64,000 nucleotides of DNA from Bdellovibrionales bacterium (lineage in GTDB: Bacteria; Bdellovibrionota; Bacteriovoracia; Bacteriovoracales; Bacteriovoracaceae). The stretch lies in NCBI GenBank assembly GCA_018646675.1, contig JABGUH010000005.1, forward strand, positions 62,001 to 126,000, given 5' to 3'. The notes under the pieces were generated by a model, which saw only the letters and a program-made list of their open reading frames with translations, was not told the origin of the DNA and ran no database searches. This document shows, one piece after another, positions 34,975-43,497 of the stretch (position 1 is the first letter of the stretch; the number at the start of each line of letters is the position of its first letter). Position numbers and translations under genes: made by a program.

Positions 34975-35982
34975 CTAGAGCAGAGAGTAGTTGACCGCGA
35001 TCCCGATCCGGTTAAATTTAGCTTCAGTTGCACCGGAGAAACTATGCTGTTTATAAAATATACTATAGGTAAATTTGCTGGCGGTTAGGTAGGAGAGGTG
35101 GAGGATATACTTGTTTCCGCTATAGCCCGCAACAGGCTGACCATCCTGGGTGCCATAGCTGTAGGCACTATAGGAGAAGCTTGAGATCAGCATGAAACGT
35201 AGGGTAGCGATTGAAAACAGCTGGTTAAATCCAGCTGTAAGGTAGAAGTTATGGTGTTTTCTATTGCTGGCATCTGCACCACTGTTGACGATGTCATCTA
35301 GGTTATAGGCGGAGATTCGTTCAATATCGGTCCCTAAATAGGGAGTAAAATTCCAATTCTGAAGTTTGAATTTGTAGTAGAGGGTAAAACCGAGCTCTGG
35401 AGGGAAGTCCAATCTACGTATATTAGCACTCCCCGTGTTTACATTAATTATTGAGAGATATGAGCTGTACGCAATCAGATCACGATTGTCTAACTTCCTA
35501 GAGCCAAAAACGCCAATTGTAAAAGGGGAGTTCTGAGTTGATGCTAGCTGGACGGTGCTGCTTGCCATGCTCTCTTCTACCTCACTGCGAGAGGTGGCAA
35601 CAAATACCCCAAATTTGTAGCGCTGTAGTTTTGGCTTAAACTTGCCAAGAGTTAACGGATCTGCGTAGTGAAAACTAACATAGGAGTCCGGATAGTTCAG
35701 GTAGAGCTCTGTCCCTGCGGGTATCTGGTCAGCTCTACCTAAGTGTGGGTTCCACTTTCTAAGTCCCATCAAGTAGGTTCGATAGCTATCGAAGGCGAGT
35801 ATATGATTTGAGTCAAAACAGTAGCGTGCTAAATCTACTAATGAGATATTGTCTTTTAACAAAATGAACTCTCGGGCATAACAGTCAATTTTTTTTATCT
35901 CAGCTGAAGCTGCAGTGAGTCCTCGGATCGGAATAATCAATATGAGAAAAAATAAAAATAGTATAGCTCGAATATTTTGCAT
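34975..35982 (-). CDS. LysM-like domain plus outer-membrane beta-barrel protein
   Basis: A 335-residue envelope protein. Signal peptide (AILFLFFLILIIPIRGLTAA); residues about 38-95 look LysM-like (FILLKDNISLVDLARYCFDSN ... MGLRKWNPHLGRADQIPAGTELYL), the fold that binds peptidoglycan. The C-terminal 220 residues are alternating strands (YKFGVFVATSRS, FTIGVFGSRKL, ELGFTLYYKFKL, NFYLTAGFNQLFS, FTYSIFYKQHSF) ending GIAVNYSLL, as in an outer-membrane barrel. It would tie the cell wall to the outer membrane, like OmpA-type proteins but with a LysM module at the front. Not a named family that I recognise. Confidence 0.65.
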   Translation of the reverse strand: MQNIRAILFLFFLILIIPIRGLTAASAEIKKIDCYAREFILLKDNISLVDLARYCFDSNHILAFDSYRTYLMGLRKWNPHLGRADQIPAGTELYLNYPDSYVSFHYADPLTLGKFKPKLQRYKFGVFVATSRSEVEESMASSTVQLASTQNSPFTIGVFGSRKLDNRDLIAYSSYLSIINVNTGSANIRRLDFPPELGFTLYYKFKLQNWNFTPYLGTDIERISAYNLDDIVNSGADASNRKHHNFYLTAGFNQLFSIATLRFMLISSFSYSAYSYGTQDGQPVAGYSGNKYILHLSYLTASKFTYSIFYKQHSFSGATEAKFNRIGIAVNYSLL

Positions 35983-36012
35983 TGCTAAAAGTATATCACT
36001 GCCATCACTAGG

Positions 36013-36031
36013 TTCCCCCCCCCGGGGGGAA
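36013..36031. repeat. TTC9G6AA palindromic homopolymer tract
   Basis: Nine Cs followed by six Gs, flanked by TT and AA, in the 200-bp gap between divergent genes. The arms TTCCCCCC and GGGGGGAA are self-complementary around CCC. Such tracts are prone to slippage and could alter spacing of a promoter for either neighbour; sequencing error is also possible. Confidence 0.45.
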
Positions 36032-36182
36032 ATTGCCCATCGCTGTAATCTATTGAAATCAGGTGAGTTATCACTAGCAGTTGGCCCTCAATTGGAATTT
36101 TGAGCAAATCGTTATTCATTTACAACAGTGGGGGCAAACTTTACTATGGAGTGAAAGAAATATTTTTAAGGAGTAGTAAACT

Positions 36183-36977
36183 ATGTATAGAAAACCATGG
36201 CCGATTATCATTCTGGCAACTATCTACTTTTTGGCCCCGTTTGCTAATATTTTCGGAGGTGCTCTGTGGAGTGATGCTCCTTTTTTAAACTATTTGGAAG
36301 CATTGGTGCTTTATCCTGAAAATCGTTTCAAATTAATCAATTTAACTATTCCCGCCTTGGTTGCTGGATACGCTATTTTGAAGGTTAAAAAGTGGAGTTA
36401 TCCGGTCTTTTTATTAATGGTGATGTGGGTCACCGTCTGTTCGATATATAGTTTTACCCAACTGCCCAATGCTAGTGAATTGATTTTGATGTTATTCTTA
36501 CCCGTTGTGTTCAATGTAATTTTAACCTCTTTTATCCTGCTCCCTTCGGTTCGCGCATCCTACTATGATCCACGCTTGCGCTGGTGGGAGACTAAGCCTC
36601 GTTACCAGATTGAGACAGAGGTGGTGACAGATCAGATTGATTCCTCCTTGCAGCCGACAATAAAAAATGTCGCTCTAGGTGGGCTCTTTATCGAAGCAGA
36701 GGAGGGGTTTGAGCTGGATGAAACTCCCATGAAGCTTAGATTTATAATTCTCGATATAGAGGTTACTATACAGGGTCGAGTAGTTTATCAGCGGCCGATC
36801 AAAGATAGAGTAGTTGGAATGGGAATCCAGTTTGTAGCGATGAGTAAGGAGCAGACTCGGATGATCAATCAGTTGGTAACCACATTAAAGAGAGCAGACT
36901 GCCCAGTTACTAATCCCGTTCCTATTTGGACTGAAGATCTGCAGCAGTGGTTGGTCTCTCTTTGGAAGAAAGAGTAG
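36183..36977 (+). CDS. Membrane protein with C-terminal PilZ-like domain
   Basis: 264 residues. N-terminal half has about four membrane helices (WPIIILATIYFLAPFANIF, LTIPALVAGYAIL, YPVFLLMVMWVTVCSIY, VFNVILTSFILLPS). C-terminal half resembles PilZ: KPRYQIETEVV, then NVALGGLFIEAEE and MGIQFVAMS. The c-di-GMP-binding signature (RxxxR ... DxSxxG) is altered, with NVALGG in place of DxSxxG and only one clear Arg in the N-terminal motif, so binding is uncertain. AAGGAG precedes ATG 36183. Together with the HD-GYP genes it suggests c-di-GMP-linked signalling in the organism. Confidence 0.72.
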   Translation: MYRKPWPIIILATIYFLAPFANIFGGALWSDAPFLNYLEALVLYPENRFKLINLTIPALVAGYAILKVKKWSYPVFLLMVMWVTVCSIYSFTQLPNASELILMLFLPVVFNVILTSFILLPSVRASYYDPRLRWWETKPRYQIETEVVTDQIDSSLQPTIKNVALGGLFIEAEEGFELDETPMKLRFIILDIEVTIQGRVVYQRPIKDRVVGMGIQFVAMSKEQTRMINQLVTTLKRADCPVTNPVPIWTEDLQQWLVSLWKKE

Positions 36978-36983
36978 CTTGCA

Positions 36984-37235
36984 CTATAAAGTCCAATAAA
37001 TGGATATTATAAAGGTTAACAGGAGAGCTCCCATTAGATATCTCCAAGCAAAATGTGTCTTTTTCATCTCCATAAAATAGAGAAAGATCAGAGAAAATTT
37101 GATCATCCCGCTGGTCAAGGCGAATGTGATAGTTAGATTCGGTGAAAGGTTGTTAAGGGAAGGTAGCTTCGCTAACAGAAAACTTGTAGTTGTTAGTAAA
37201 ATTAGTATTGCCCAGATATAGGTTGCCTGTTTCAT
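36984..37235 (-). CDS. Haem-copper oxidase subunit IV-like (NorF-like) membrane protein
   Basis: An 83-residue protein with three predicted helices (YIWAILILLTTTSFLLAKL, LTITFALTSGMIKFSLIFLYFMEM, GALLLTFIISIYWTL), the layout of the prokaryotic cytochrome c oxidase subunit IV/NorF family, with the conserved KFSLIFLYFMEMKKTH segment. ATG 37235 has a purine-rich site upstream; the 88-residue frame from 37250 is less likely. It is 20 bp downstream of the subunit III-like gene. No catalytic subunit I or II gene is near. Confidence 0.8.
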   Translation of the reverse strand: MKQATYIWAILILLTTTSFLLAKLPSLNNLSPNLTITFALTSGMIKFSLIFLYFMEMKKTHFAWRYLMGALLLTFIISIYWTL

Positions 37236-37255
37236 CGTTACGCCTTCCAACTAGT

Positions 37256-37843
37256 TTATATCAGGTAGATGATCGGGAAGAGAAAGACCCAGATAAGATC
37301 ACACATATGCCAAAAGGAGCTCACAGTTTCAACTCCAAAGTCATCATCTAGAAAGTGGCCCCCTCTTTTAAGTTTGAAAATGATAAAAAGTAAAAGGATT
37401 ATTCCGGCCACCACATGGGCCAGATGAAAGACGGTAAGAGTCCAGTAGAAATCGTAAAATGCATTGATACCGGTAGTTAATCCCTGGGATATCTTTTGTG
37501 AATACTCAACAATTTTGATTACCACAAAACCGATACCGAGAGCAGTCGCCCCCTGAAATAATCTGATACTTCGGAGTAGATTTTTTGCTAGATACTGGTG
37601 GTTGGCCAAGACCACAAGGTAGCCGCTGGTGATCAAGATTAGGGTGTTAATCAGTGCCAGATTATGGCCAAGTTCCGCTTGAGAACGGTTAAACAACTGA
37701 TAGTTTTCACTTTGAACGGCAAAATAGAGTACAAAGGCGATAAAGAAGACCAGTAGTTCCATCAAAATAAATATCCAGATCATCAACCCTCCGGGTGGGA
37801 AGAAAATTTGGGGATACTCGGTTGATTTTGTCGAAACTGTCAT
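37256..37843 (-). CDS. Haem-copper oxidase subunit III-like (NorE-like) membrane protein
   Basis: A 195-residue, five-helix protein of the cytochrome oxidase subunit III family: PPGGLMIWIFILMELLVFF at the start, the conserved glutamate in KIVEYSQKI, TVFHLAHVVAGI and SSFWHMCDLIWVFLFPIIYL at the end. Its five-helix length and pairing with a NorF-like gene fit the NorE type, an accessory of nitric oxide reductase, better than a full seven-helix CoxC. Whether it assists nitric oxide reductase or an oxidase encoded elsewhere cannot be decided here. Confidence 0.82.
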   Translation of the reverse strand: MTVSTKSTEYPQIFFPPGGLMIWIFILMELLVFFIAFVLYFAVQSENYQLFNRSQAELGHNLALINTLILITSGYLVVLANHQYLAKNLLRSIRLFQGATALGIGFVVIKIVEYSQKISQGLTTGINAFYDFYWTLTVFHLAHVVAGIILLLFIIFKLKRGGHFLDDDFGVETVSSFWHMCDLIWVFLFPIIYLI

Positions 37844-37941
37844 TGGTCGAATCCTGTAGTTAAATGATTATAATGATTTAGTTTAATAGGGTAAATCAAA
37901 ATTTATCTTTACTTTATCTCGCTTTAACCGTAAAAGCCTCC

Positions 37942-37971
37942 TTGACTACCATTTGGTAGTTTGTCTTTAAT
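37942..37971 (+). promoter_or_regulatory. Cold-shock gene promoter with an overlapping palindrome
   Basis: TTGACT (37942-37947), an 18-base spacer and TTTAAT (37966-37971) precede the cold-shock gene. The inverted repeat ACTACCA-TT-TGGTAGT (37945-37960) overlaps the -35 box and spacer, a natural repressor or attenuator position. Confidence 0.5.
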
Positions 37972-37990
37972 AAATACAATGAGGAAAATT

Positions 37991-38185
37991 ATGGGTACTG
38001 GTGTAGTAAAGTTTTTTAATGATACTAAAGGTTTTGGCTTTATCGTTCCTGACGATGGTGGAAAGGATCTATTTGTTCACTCTTCAGCTATTGAGCATGG
38101 TACGCTTAGTGAAAATGATAAGGTTGAATATCAGGTCGGCGAAGGGCAGAAAGGTCCTTGTGCAGTTCAAGTAAAGAAACAGTAA
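37991..38185 (+). CDS. Cold-shock domain protein, CspA family
   Basis: A 64-residue single-stranded nucleic acid-binding protein; RNP1-type [11 protein letters not shown] and RNP2-type DLFVHSSAI are intact. It acts as an RNA chaperone. Upstream in-frame codons at 37961 and 37979 are open, but ATG 37991 with GAGGAAAA gives the canonical [11 protein letters not shown] start. A Rho-independent terminator follows, so it is monocistronic. Confidence 0.95.
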   Translation: MGTGVVKFFNDTKGFGFIVPDDGGKDLFVHSSAIEHGTLSENDKVEYQVGEGQKGPCAVQVKKQ

Positions 38186-38206
38186 TCTAAAGATATTTTG
38201 TTTGCG

Positions 38207-38239
38207 GGTGGGGGCCCTATTCGCTCCCATCTAATTTTT
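38207..38239 (+). terminator. Rho-independent terminator of the cold-shock gene
   Basis: GGTGGGGG (38207-38214) pairs with CTCCCATC (38224-38231), including two G-U pairs, around a 9-base loop, followed by TAATTTTT. It lies 22 bases after the stop codon. Confidence 0.65.
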
Positions 38240-38246
38240 GCCACTA

Positions 38247-39911
38247 TCATCTGCCGATATTTCTAATGCGGCGATCTCTCAGGTTAATGATTTGTTGGGT
38301 GCTTAGTTGCGAGTAGCAGGCCAGCTGGTTGAGGATATACTGTTTAACCGTGTTAGCAGCTATTTCCACATTAGCGTGGGCCCCACCTGAAGGCTCAGGT
38401 ATAACATGGTCGGCAATCCCTTGTTGGTAGAGATCATGTGAGAGCATCTTTAGGTTCTTAATCGCTAACTCTATTTTGCTTTTATCTTCCCACAGAATGG
38501 CAGCACAGCCTTCTGGGGAGATAACACTAAATACAGCATGCTCTAAAAGTGCCAGTGAGTTGGCCGCTGCGATTGCCAGCGCTCCCCCAGAGCCTCCTTC
38601 ACCAATAACGATGGTAATAATGGGAACTCTGATATGGGAGAACTCAAACAGATTATAGGCGATCGCCTCGCTCTGTCCGCGCTCCTCTGCCCCTACACCA
38701 GGAAAGGCTCCCGGAGTATCAACCAGTGTGATGATCGGGATATCAAATTTCTCTGCAATTTTAGCTATTCTGAGTGCTTTTCTAAAACCTTCGGGTTTAA
38801 CCATCCCAAAATGTCTTCTCTCTTTTTGTTCAAAGGTTCGTCCCTTCTCCTCCCCGATGATCAAAACCTTTTGTCCATCAATTGTTCCAAAAAAAGTGAC
38901 AATTGCATCGTCATTAGAGAAGTGGCGATCACCTCTCAACTCAAAAGATGATCCGTCATCTAAGATTGCTCCAATGTAGTCTAGGGAGTAGGGCCGATCT
39001 GGATGTCGGGCAATCTTTAAAGTCTCTGCGGGAGTGTATTTTGCGGGTAGGGCAGGATAGGTTTGGGGTGACTGCTTGCCCAGACTGTTTTGCTGCTTAG
39101 CTCCAGTAAACATCGAGAGCACTTTAAAGAGATACTCCTTCATTTTCGATCGAGCAACGATGGTATCCAGTAATCCTCGGTGCATTAGAAATTCTGCAGT
39201 CTGAAAATTTACCGGAAGTTTGGTTTTAATTGTCTGCTCTATTACTCTTCTGCCGGTAAAACCAATCATCGCTTTGGGTTCTGCGATAATTATATTACCT
39301 AAAAAGGCGAATGAAGCGGACACGCCACCTGTGGTTGGGTTGGTTAGAATTGAAATATAGGGCAGTCGCTCTTCACTTAGTCTTTTAATTGCGGCGGAGG
39401 TTTTTGCCATTTGAAATAGGCTATAACTGCTCTCTTGCATCCGGGCACCACCACTGGCACAGACAATCACCATCCCGGTGCGACTTTTAATCGCCTGCTC
39501 TATCGCCAGGGTAATCTTCTCACCTTCAACGCTGCCAAGACTCCCTCCCATAAATTTAAAATTCATAATCGCCAGTTGAATTGGAATGCCATTGATCGTT
39601 CCGCATCCGGTCATTACTGCTGAATTATGCCCTGTACGTTTGATGTTTTCTTCAATCCGGTCGCAGTATTTTTTGCTATCTGCAAAGCCTAGTCGATCCA
39701 CCGGGGTTAATTCGTAATTGTATTCAGACCATGATCCTTGATCGAGCAGCAGGTCGATTCGCTCCTCCATTGGAAGGTAGTTGTGAAAGCCACAAAAAAC
39801 ACATACTCCGAAATTTGTTTTTCGTTCGTGATAGGTATTGATACGGTAGCACTGCTTGCAACTAATTGTTGCTAGCTCTTGTTTTGAAAGTGGAATGAGA
39901 TATTCATCCAT
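38247..39911 (-). CDS. accDA: Acetyl-CoA carboxylase carboxyltransferase, fused AccD-AccA
   Basis: Transfers the carboxyl group from biotin to acetyl-CoA to make malonyl-CoA for fatty acid synthesis. A single 554-residue chain: residues 1-285 are AccD-like with the zinc ribbon CKQC ... CVFC (about 17-42) and FMGGSLGSVEGEKI; residues 295-554 are AccA-like with LRGDRHFSNDDAIV, ETLVDTPGAFPGVGAEERGQ and IGEGGSGGALAIAAANS. In most bacteria these are separate genes. The join is continuous, with no frameshift or stop, in the ORF. ATG 39911 is used; the TTG at 39923 has no ribosome site. It is transcribed against the cold-shock gene and stands alone. Confidence 0.93.
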   Translation of the reverse strand: MDEYLIPLSKQELATISCKQCYRINTYHERKTNFGVCVFCGFHNYLPMEERIDLLLDQGSWSEYNYELTPVDRLGFADSKKYCDRIEENIKRTGHNSAVMTGCGTINGIPIQLAIMNFKFMGGSLGSVEGEKITLAIEQAIKSRTGMVIVCASGGARMQESSYSLFQMAKTSAAIKRLSEERLPYISILTNPTTGGVSASFAFLGNIIIAEPKAMIGFTGRRVIEQTIKTKLPVNFQTAEFLMHRGLLDTIVARSKMKEYLFKVLSMFTGAKQQNSLGKQSPQTYPALPAKYTPAETLKIARHPDRPYSLDYIGAILDDGSSFELRGDRHFSNDDAIVTFFGTIDGQKVLIIGEEKGRTFEQKERRHFGMVKPEGFRKALRIAKIAEKFDIPIITLVDTPGAFPGVGAEERGQSEAIAYNLFEFSHIRVPIITIVIGEGGSGGALAIAAANSLALLEHAVFSVISPEGCAAILWEDKSKIELAIKNLKMLSHDLYQQGIADHVIPEPSGGAHANVEIAANTVKQYILNQLACYSQLSTQQIINLRDRRIRNIGR

Positions 39912-40026
39912 GAGATGTTCCAAAATAGTTTGGGTAATAGCTCGAACTTCTTAGCTCCATTTTGAATAACTCTTTATTCATCGTCAATAGATTGAAGATA
40001 TTGTTGGCGGTAGAGGTTCTGGAAAG

Positions 40027-40203
40027 ATGCTTTTAAATGTAAAAGATGATTTACAAGTTGGGTCTGAACAAAAGGGAGTTTATACTCTGAATATCTTGTC
40101 TTTAGGGTTTACGGTCGGATTGTCACTCTTGTCAATTATTTTTACACTCTCGCCAGCTAACATACTAAAAGATTATGGCATTACTCCATGCCCAATCTTG
40201 TAG
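40027..40203 (+). CDS. Small single-pass membrane protein, 58 residues
   Basis: An open frame missed by length limits: MLLNVKDDLQVGSEQKGVYT, one strong membrane helix (LNILSLGFTVGLSLLSIIFTL) and a short tail (SPANILKDYGITPCPIL). ATG 40027 has GGAAAG adjacent and GAGG further upstream. The layout is that of a bacterial small membrane protein, but conservation is unknown. It sits in the 411-bp gap between accDA and the Lys/Ala/Pro-rich gene; the remaining parts of that gap show no other frame or RNA. Confidence 0.4.
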   Translation: MLLNVKDDLQVGSEQKGVYTLNILSLGFTVGLSLLSIIFTLSPANILKDYGITPCPIL

Positions 40204-40323
40204 ACTAATTGGTTGTAAAACATATTATTAACTTAGATTAAATTTATATCTACCCTTTTATTCCAACCCATTATATAATCAATCACTAATATATATATTC
40301 AACCAATCAATGGAGTTACAAAA

Positions 40324-40677
40324 ATGAGAGATCCAATCCAGTTCCTAGCACAGTGGTCAGGAAGGTTAATTAGGGCGATAGCAGATATGTGGAGTGGAAG
40401 TCGATTTGGACAACAGTCCAGTGGACCAAAATCGAAAGGGAAGCCAGGCAAGGAGCAACTTGAAGTGGTTGATGCCAAAACCATTGAAAAGGAGATTGTG
40501 GGAAAGTCTGCTGAACCCAAGAAGAGTTCTGATAATAAAGCAGATAGCTCGGATAAGAAAAAGGTCGGCCCTAGTAATGCTCCGATAGCTCCTAAGGGCA
40601 GTAAAGCGGCTCCGGCACCAGCTAAGGCTCCGGCTCCAGCTAAGAAAAGTACTTCGCCTAGTAAAGGTAAGAAGTAG
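40324..40677 (+). CDS. Hypothetical Lys/Ala/Pro-rich protein
   Basis: A 117-residue product: an amphipathic N-terminal helix (IQFLAQWSGRLIRAIADMW) then a low-complexity, strongly basic tail with KAPAPAKKS-type repeats, like histone H1 or linker tails. It could bind DNA or act as a flexible tether. GGAGTTA precedes ATG 40324. An opposite-strand open frame covering this gene exists only because of its low complexity. It is followed 46 bp later by the hemerythrin gene. Confidence 0.55.
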   Translation: MRDPIQFLAQWSGRLIRAIADMWSGSRFGQQSSGPKSKGKPGKEQLEVVDAKTIEKEIVGKSAEPKKSSDNKADSSDKKKVGPSNAPIAPKGSKAAPAPAKAPAPAKKSTSPSKGKK

Positions 40678-40723
40678 CAGTTAGGAATTATTACTTTTTG
40701 TTCTAGTCTTAGGAGTTTATGAG

Positions 40724-41134
40724 ATGGATGTTTCAAAATATAGAAAAGATCACCAGGATCTACTAGCACAGGTTGAGTTGTTACAGGGATCTATTCAGGA
40801 TGTAGAGGGCAATATCGGGGAGATTCCTCAGCTATTGGCCCAGATGAGTGCCAAGCTTAAGATTCACCTGACAACAGAGGATAAAGTGCTCTACGTCAAT
40901 TTAGCAAGTTGTGGTAATCAGGAAGCGGTTGCGTTAGCTAAAACTATGCAGACTGAGATGGGGGGGATTAAATCCGCTTGGGATCTTTATATTGAGAAAT
41001 GGCGTATCTCCAGCAATATCATTAATGATAAAGATACATTTATTAGTGAAACGAATGATATCTTTGCTGCTCTTGCCAAACGAATTGATAGCGAAGAGAG
41101 TACTTTATACGATCTAGCAGCAAAGTACGCCTGA
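40724..41134 (+). CDS. Hemerythrin-like (HHE) protein
   Basis: A 136-residue four-helix protein with hemerythrin-type metal ligands: H in KDHQDLL (residue 10), HLTTEDKVLY (about 48-52), and ESTLYDLA near the C-terminus. Members bind a diiron centre and oxygen, nitric oxide or peroxide. AGGAG precedes ATG 40724. It is convergent with the chemoreceptor at 41191. Oxidant sensing or storage is likely but not provable here. Confidence 0.75.
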   Translation: MDVSKYRKDHQDLLAQVELLQGSIQDVEGNIGEIPQLLAQMSAKLKIHLTTEDKVLYVNLASCGNQEAVALAKTMQTEMGGIKSAWDLYIEKWRISSNIINDKDTFISETNDIFAALAKRIDSEESTLYDLAAKYA

Positions 41135-41156
41135 CCCACAAAGTTTAGACTGCTAT

Positions 41157-41184
41157 TAAGTAACGATCTATCTTTTGTTACTTA
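41157..41184. terminator. Inverted repeat between convergent hemerythrin and chemoreceptor genes
   Basis: TAAGTAAC (41157-41164) and GTTACTTA (41177-41184), 8-bp arms and a 12-base loop, lie between the two convergent stops. It may act as a terminator for both directions although neither side has a strong T-run. Confidence 0.4.
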
Positions 41185-41190
41185 TCGTCT

Positions 41191-43326
41191 CTAATTATGT
41201 CCTTCAAGTAGGCCCGTAAGTTGCTTGGTCAACTTGGTTAAAATGCGAGTGTGTTCATGGAGCTCTTCAGAGCTGGCAGCTACTTCCTCTGAGGTGGATG
41301 CACTCTCTTGAGTGGTTTGATCCATCTGGTTAAGAGCTGTTGTGATTTGGGTGATACCAGAGTACTGCTCTTTGCTTGCTTTGGATACTTGGTTACTTAG
41401 CTTCTCTAGCTTTTCGACAGAGCCAACCATCTCCCAGAGAATTTGTTCTCCGCTAACTGAAGCAGTAGCACCTATTTCCACATGGGCCACTGTCTCGTGA
41501 ATTAGGGCAGAGATCTCTTTAGCGGCATTGGCACTCCGGGCTGAAAGGTTGCGAACAGCCTCTGCTACGACTGCAAATCCTCGACCCTGCTCTCCGGCCC
41601 GTGCGGCTTCAACTGCAGCATTGAGGGCCAAAAGGTTGGTTTGAAAGGAGATATCATCGATTACCTTGATAATCTCCTCAATCTTTTTAGAACTACCGGT
41701 AATCTCCTGCATCGCTGAATTAAGATCAGATATCTCTTCAGCACCCATTTTAGAGGTGACTCGGCACTCGGAGGCGAGTTGGACTGAATCCCTTGCATCT
41801 TTGTCATTGGAGGCCACCATACTGTTAATCTCTTCCATGGATGAGACCGTCTCCTCCAATGAAGCCGCACTTGACGTTACACCGCTTGAAAGAGAGTTAC
41901 TGCTGGCCCTAATCACTGTACTTAAAGCAACTAGTTGAGTTGTACTATTTTGTAGTTCGCTAATGCCACCTTTAATCGGTTGGGCTATTTGTCGTGCCAA
42001 CACCCAGGCGGTAATAAAAATAACTATAATGGAGACAAGGAGCAGGGCCCAAACAGTATGTTTGACTGCTGTAATTGGGGCCAATGCTTCTTGTAATTCA
42101 ATGACGGAGTTTATTGCCCAAGTAAATCCACCAATTTTTAATGGAGCAAAAGCCGAGATGATAGAGACTCCTCGGTAGTCCTCATAGACAGTGGTACCAG
42201 TTTCTCCTTGTAATGCTCGGTTAACTCCAATATCACTATTTTTTTGTCGCAGAGTGGTTCCATCTTGGCGCTTTAACTGGGCGAGACTCTTTTCCGAGAT
42301 ATTAATTTTTCTCTGCTGCTTAAAATACTCTTCTTGATTCTCACTAAATAGGCGTGCCAGAGAGCGCATTAAGTGATCCTGACCCACAAGGTATGTTTCA
42401 CCGGTAGTTCCCATGCCATTGGCTAGCCACTGTTTTTCGTTAGTCATGATAGCATCAATCTTATTCACTGGGATTTGGAAAAGCAGTACTCCTATTTTTT
42501 TTGTACCGTCAAAGATTGGTGATGCGATAAAACCAGCAGGAGCTTCATAAGAGGGAAAGTAGTGGGCCAGGTCACTAACAGAGACAAAATTCTGACTATT
42601 TGCGTTGGCTGCACGTAGATATGTTTCGGCAAAATTTGTCTTGGAAAATGAGCCGCTATTTAGCGAGGTCGTATAGTCCAGCTCTTTAAATACCGAGTAG
42701 ATGATATTGCCAGTTTGATGGTCAACTAGAAATATATCATAGTAACCAAACTGCTTAAGAAATTTGCGAAAAGATGGGTGGAATTTTTGGTGGACCGTAT
42801 CGTAGCTACTACCGGTAGAGGCAAAGTCCAATATCTCTTTTGATCCTAAGGGGTTATCATTCGCTACAATATAGTTATATTGTAGTGCTAGGCTGGTATC
42901 ATCTAAATTACCAAGGTTGTTATCGATTGCATGGATTGGTAATGTACCATTCATTACTTGATACTTACTACCAAACTCATTTTTGTAATACTCTTTTAAT
43001 GAGCTATGATACTCATCACTACTTTTAAATTTCCCGGCACTTTTTAACTCTTCGGGGTAACTCTTATAGGCAGCCTTAAATTGTTTGATAGCAGAGATCA
43101 CCATCTGGTTATCAGAGAGGGTGATTATCTGTTTTTTCATTGTGGTGTATAGATTTTGAATCTGTATTGATTTTTGCTGTCGTAACGCGATCAGATGAGT
43201 TTTAGATGCCTCTTCTAGAGAGTTATTGCTTCTTGCTAATAATAGAAAGGTAACTCCTAATAATGGAACAATCGATAGTGTTCCGATGGTCACCAGTAGA
43301 CGCCTATAGAGAGATAGTTTTTTCAT
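41191..43326 (-). CDS. Methyl-accepting chemotaxis protein with large periplasmic sensor
   Basis: A 711-residue receptor: first helix ([21 protein letters not shown]), about 400 periplasmic residues of dCache type (with [67 protein letters not shown]), a second helix ([20 protein letters not shown]), then a signalling coiled coil with [44 protein letters not shown]. The sensor resembles the twin-Cache receptors for amino acids and similar small molecules; ligand unknown. Its cytoplasmic domain closely parallels the receptor at 28474. Confidence 0.93.
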   Translation of the reverse strand: MKKLSLYRRLLVTIGTLSIVPLLGVTFLLLARSNNSLEEASKTHLIALRQQKSIQIQNLYTTMKKQIITLSDNQMVISAIKQFKAAYKSYPEELKSAGKFKSSDEYHSSLKEYYKNEFGSKYQVMNGTLPIHAIDNNLGNLDDTSLALQYNYIVANDNPLGSKEILDFASTGSSYDTVHQKFHPSFRKFLKQFGYYDIFLVDHQTGNIIYSVFKELDYTTSLNSGSFSKTNFAETYLRAANANSQNFVSVSDLAHYFPSYEAPAGFIASPIFDGTKKIGVLLFQIPVNKIDAIMTNEKQWLANGMGTTGETYLVGQDHLMRSLARLFSENQEEYFKQQRKINISEKSLAQLKRQDGTTLRQKNSDIGVNRALQGETGTTVYEDYRGVSIISAFAPLKIGGFTWAINSVIELQEALAPITAVKHTVWALLLVSIIVIFITAWVLARQIAQPIKGGISELQNSTTQLVALSTVIRASSNSLSSGVTSSAASLEETVSSMEEINSMVASNDKDARDSVQLASECRVTSKMGAEEISDLNSAMQEITGSSKKIEEIIKVIDDISFQTNLLALNAAVEAARAGEQGRGFAVVAEAVRNLSARSANAAKEISALIHETVAHVEIGATASVSGEQILWEMVGSVEKLEKLSNQVSKASKEQYSGITQITTALNQMDQTTQESASTSEEVAASSEELHEHTRILTKLTKQLTGLLEGHN

Positions 43327-43497
43327 ATATGACCCAAGTTTGCCCTTTCTGAGGAGTTAATTACTAATATGAAAGCCAATATTAACACATGTTTAATGTA
43401 TAATGTACTGTAACGATTATACCGGTTGAATTCGATTGAATAAATAATGTGATAGATTGACTATTGCTATTTCAGATTTAAATGATCAGGTTTATGA

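Noticed and set aside
40299-40769. Long open frame on the minus strand (156 codons) across 40.3-40.8 kb
   Set aside because: It is the mirror of the low-complexity Lys/Ala/Pro-rich gene, lacks a ribosome site, and its Leu/Gly/Ala-rich sequence follows from the repeats. The plus-strand frame has GGAG and a sensible start.
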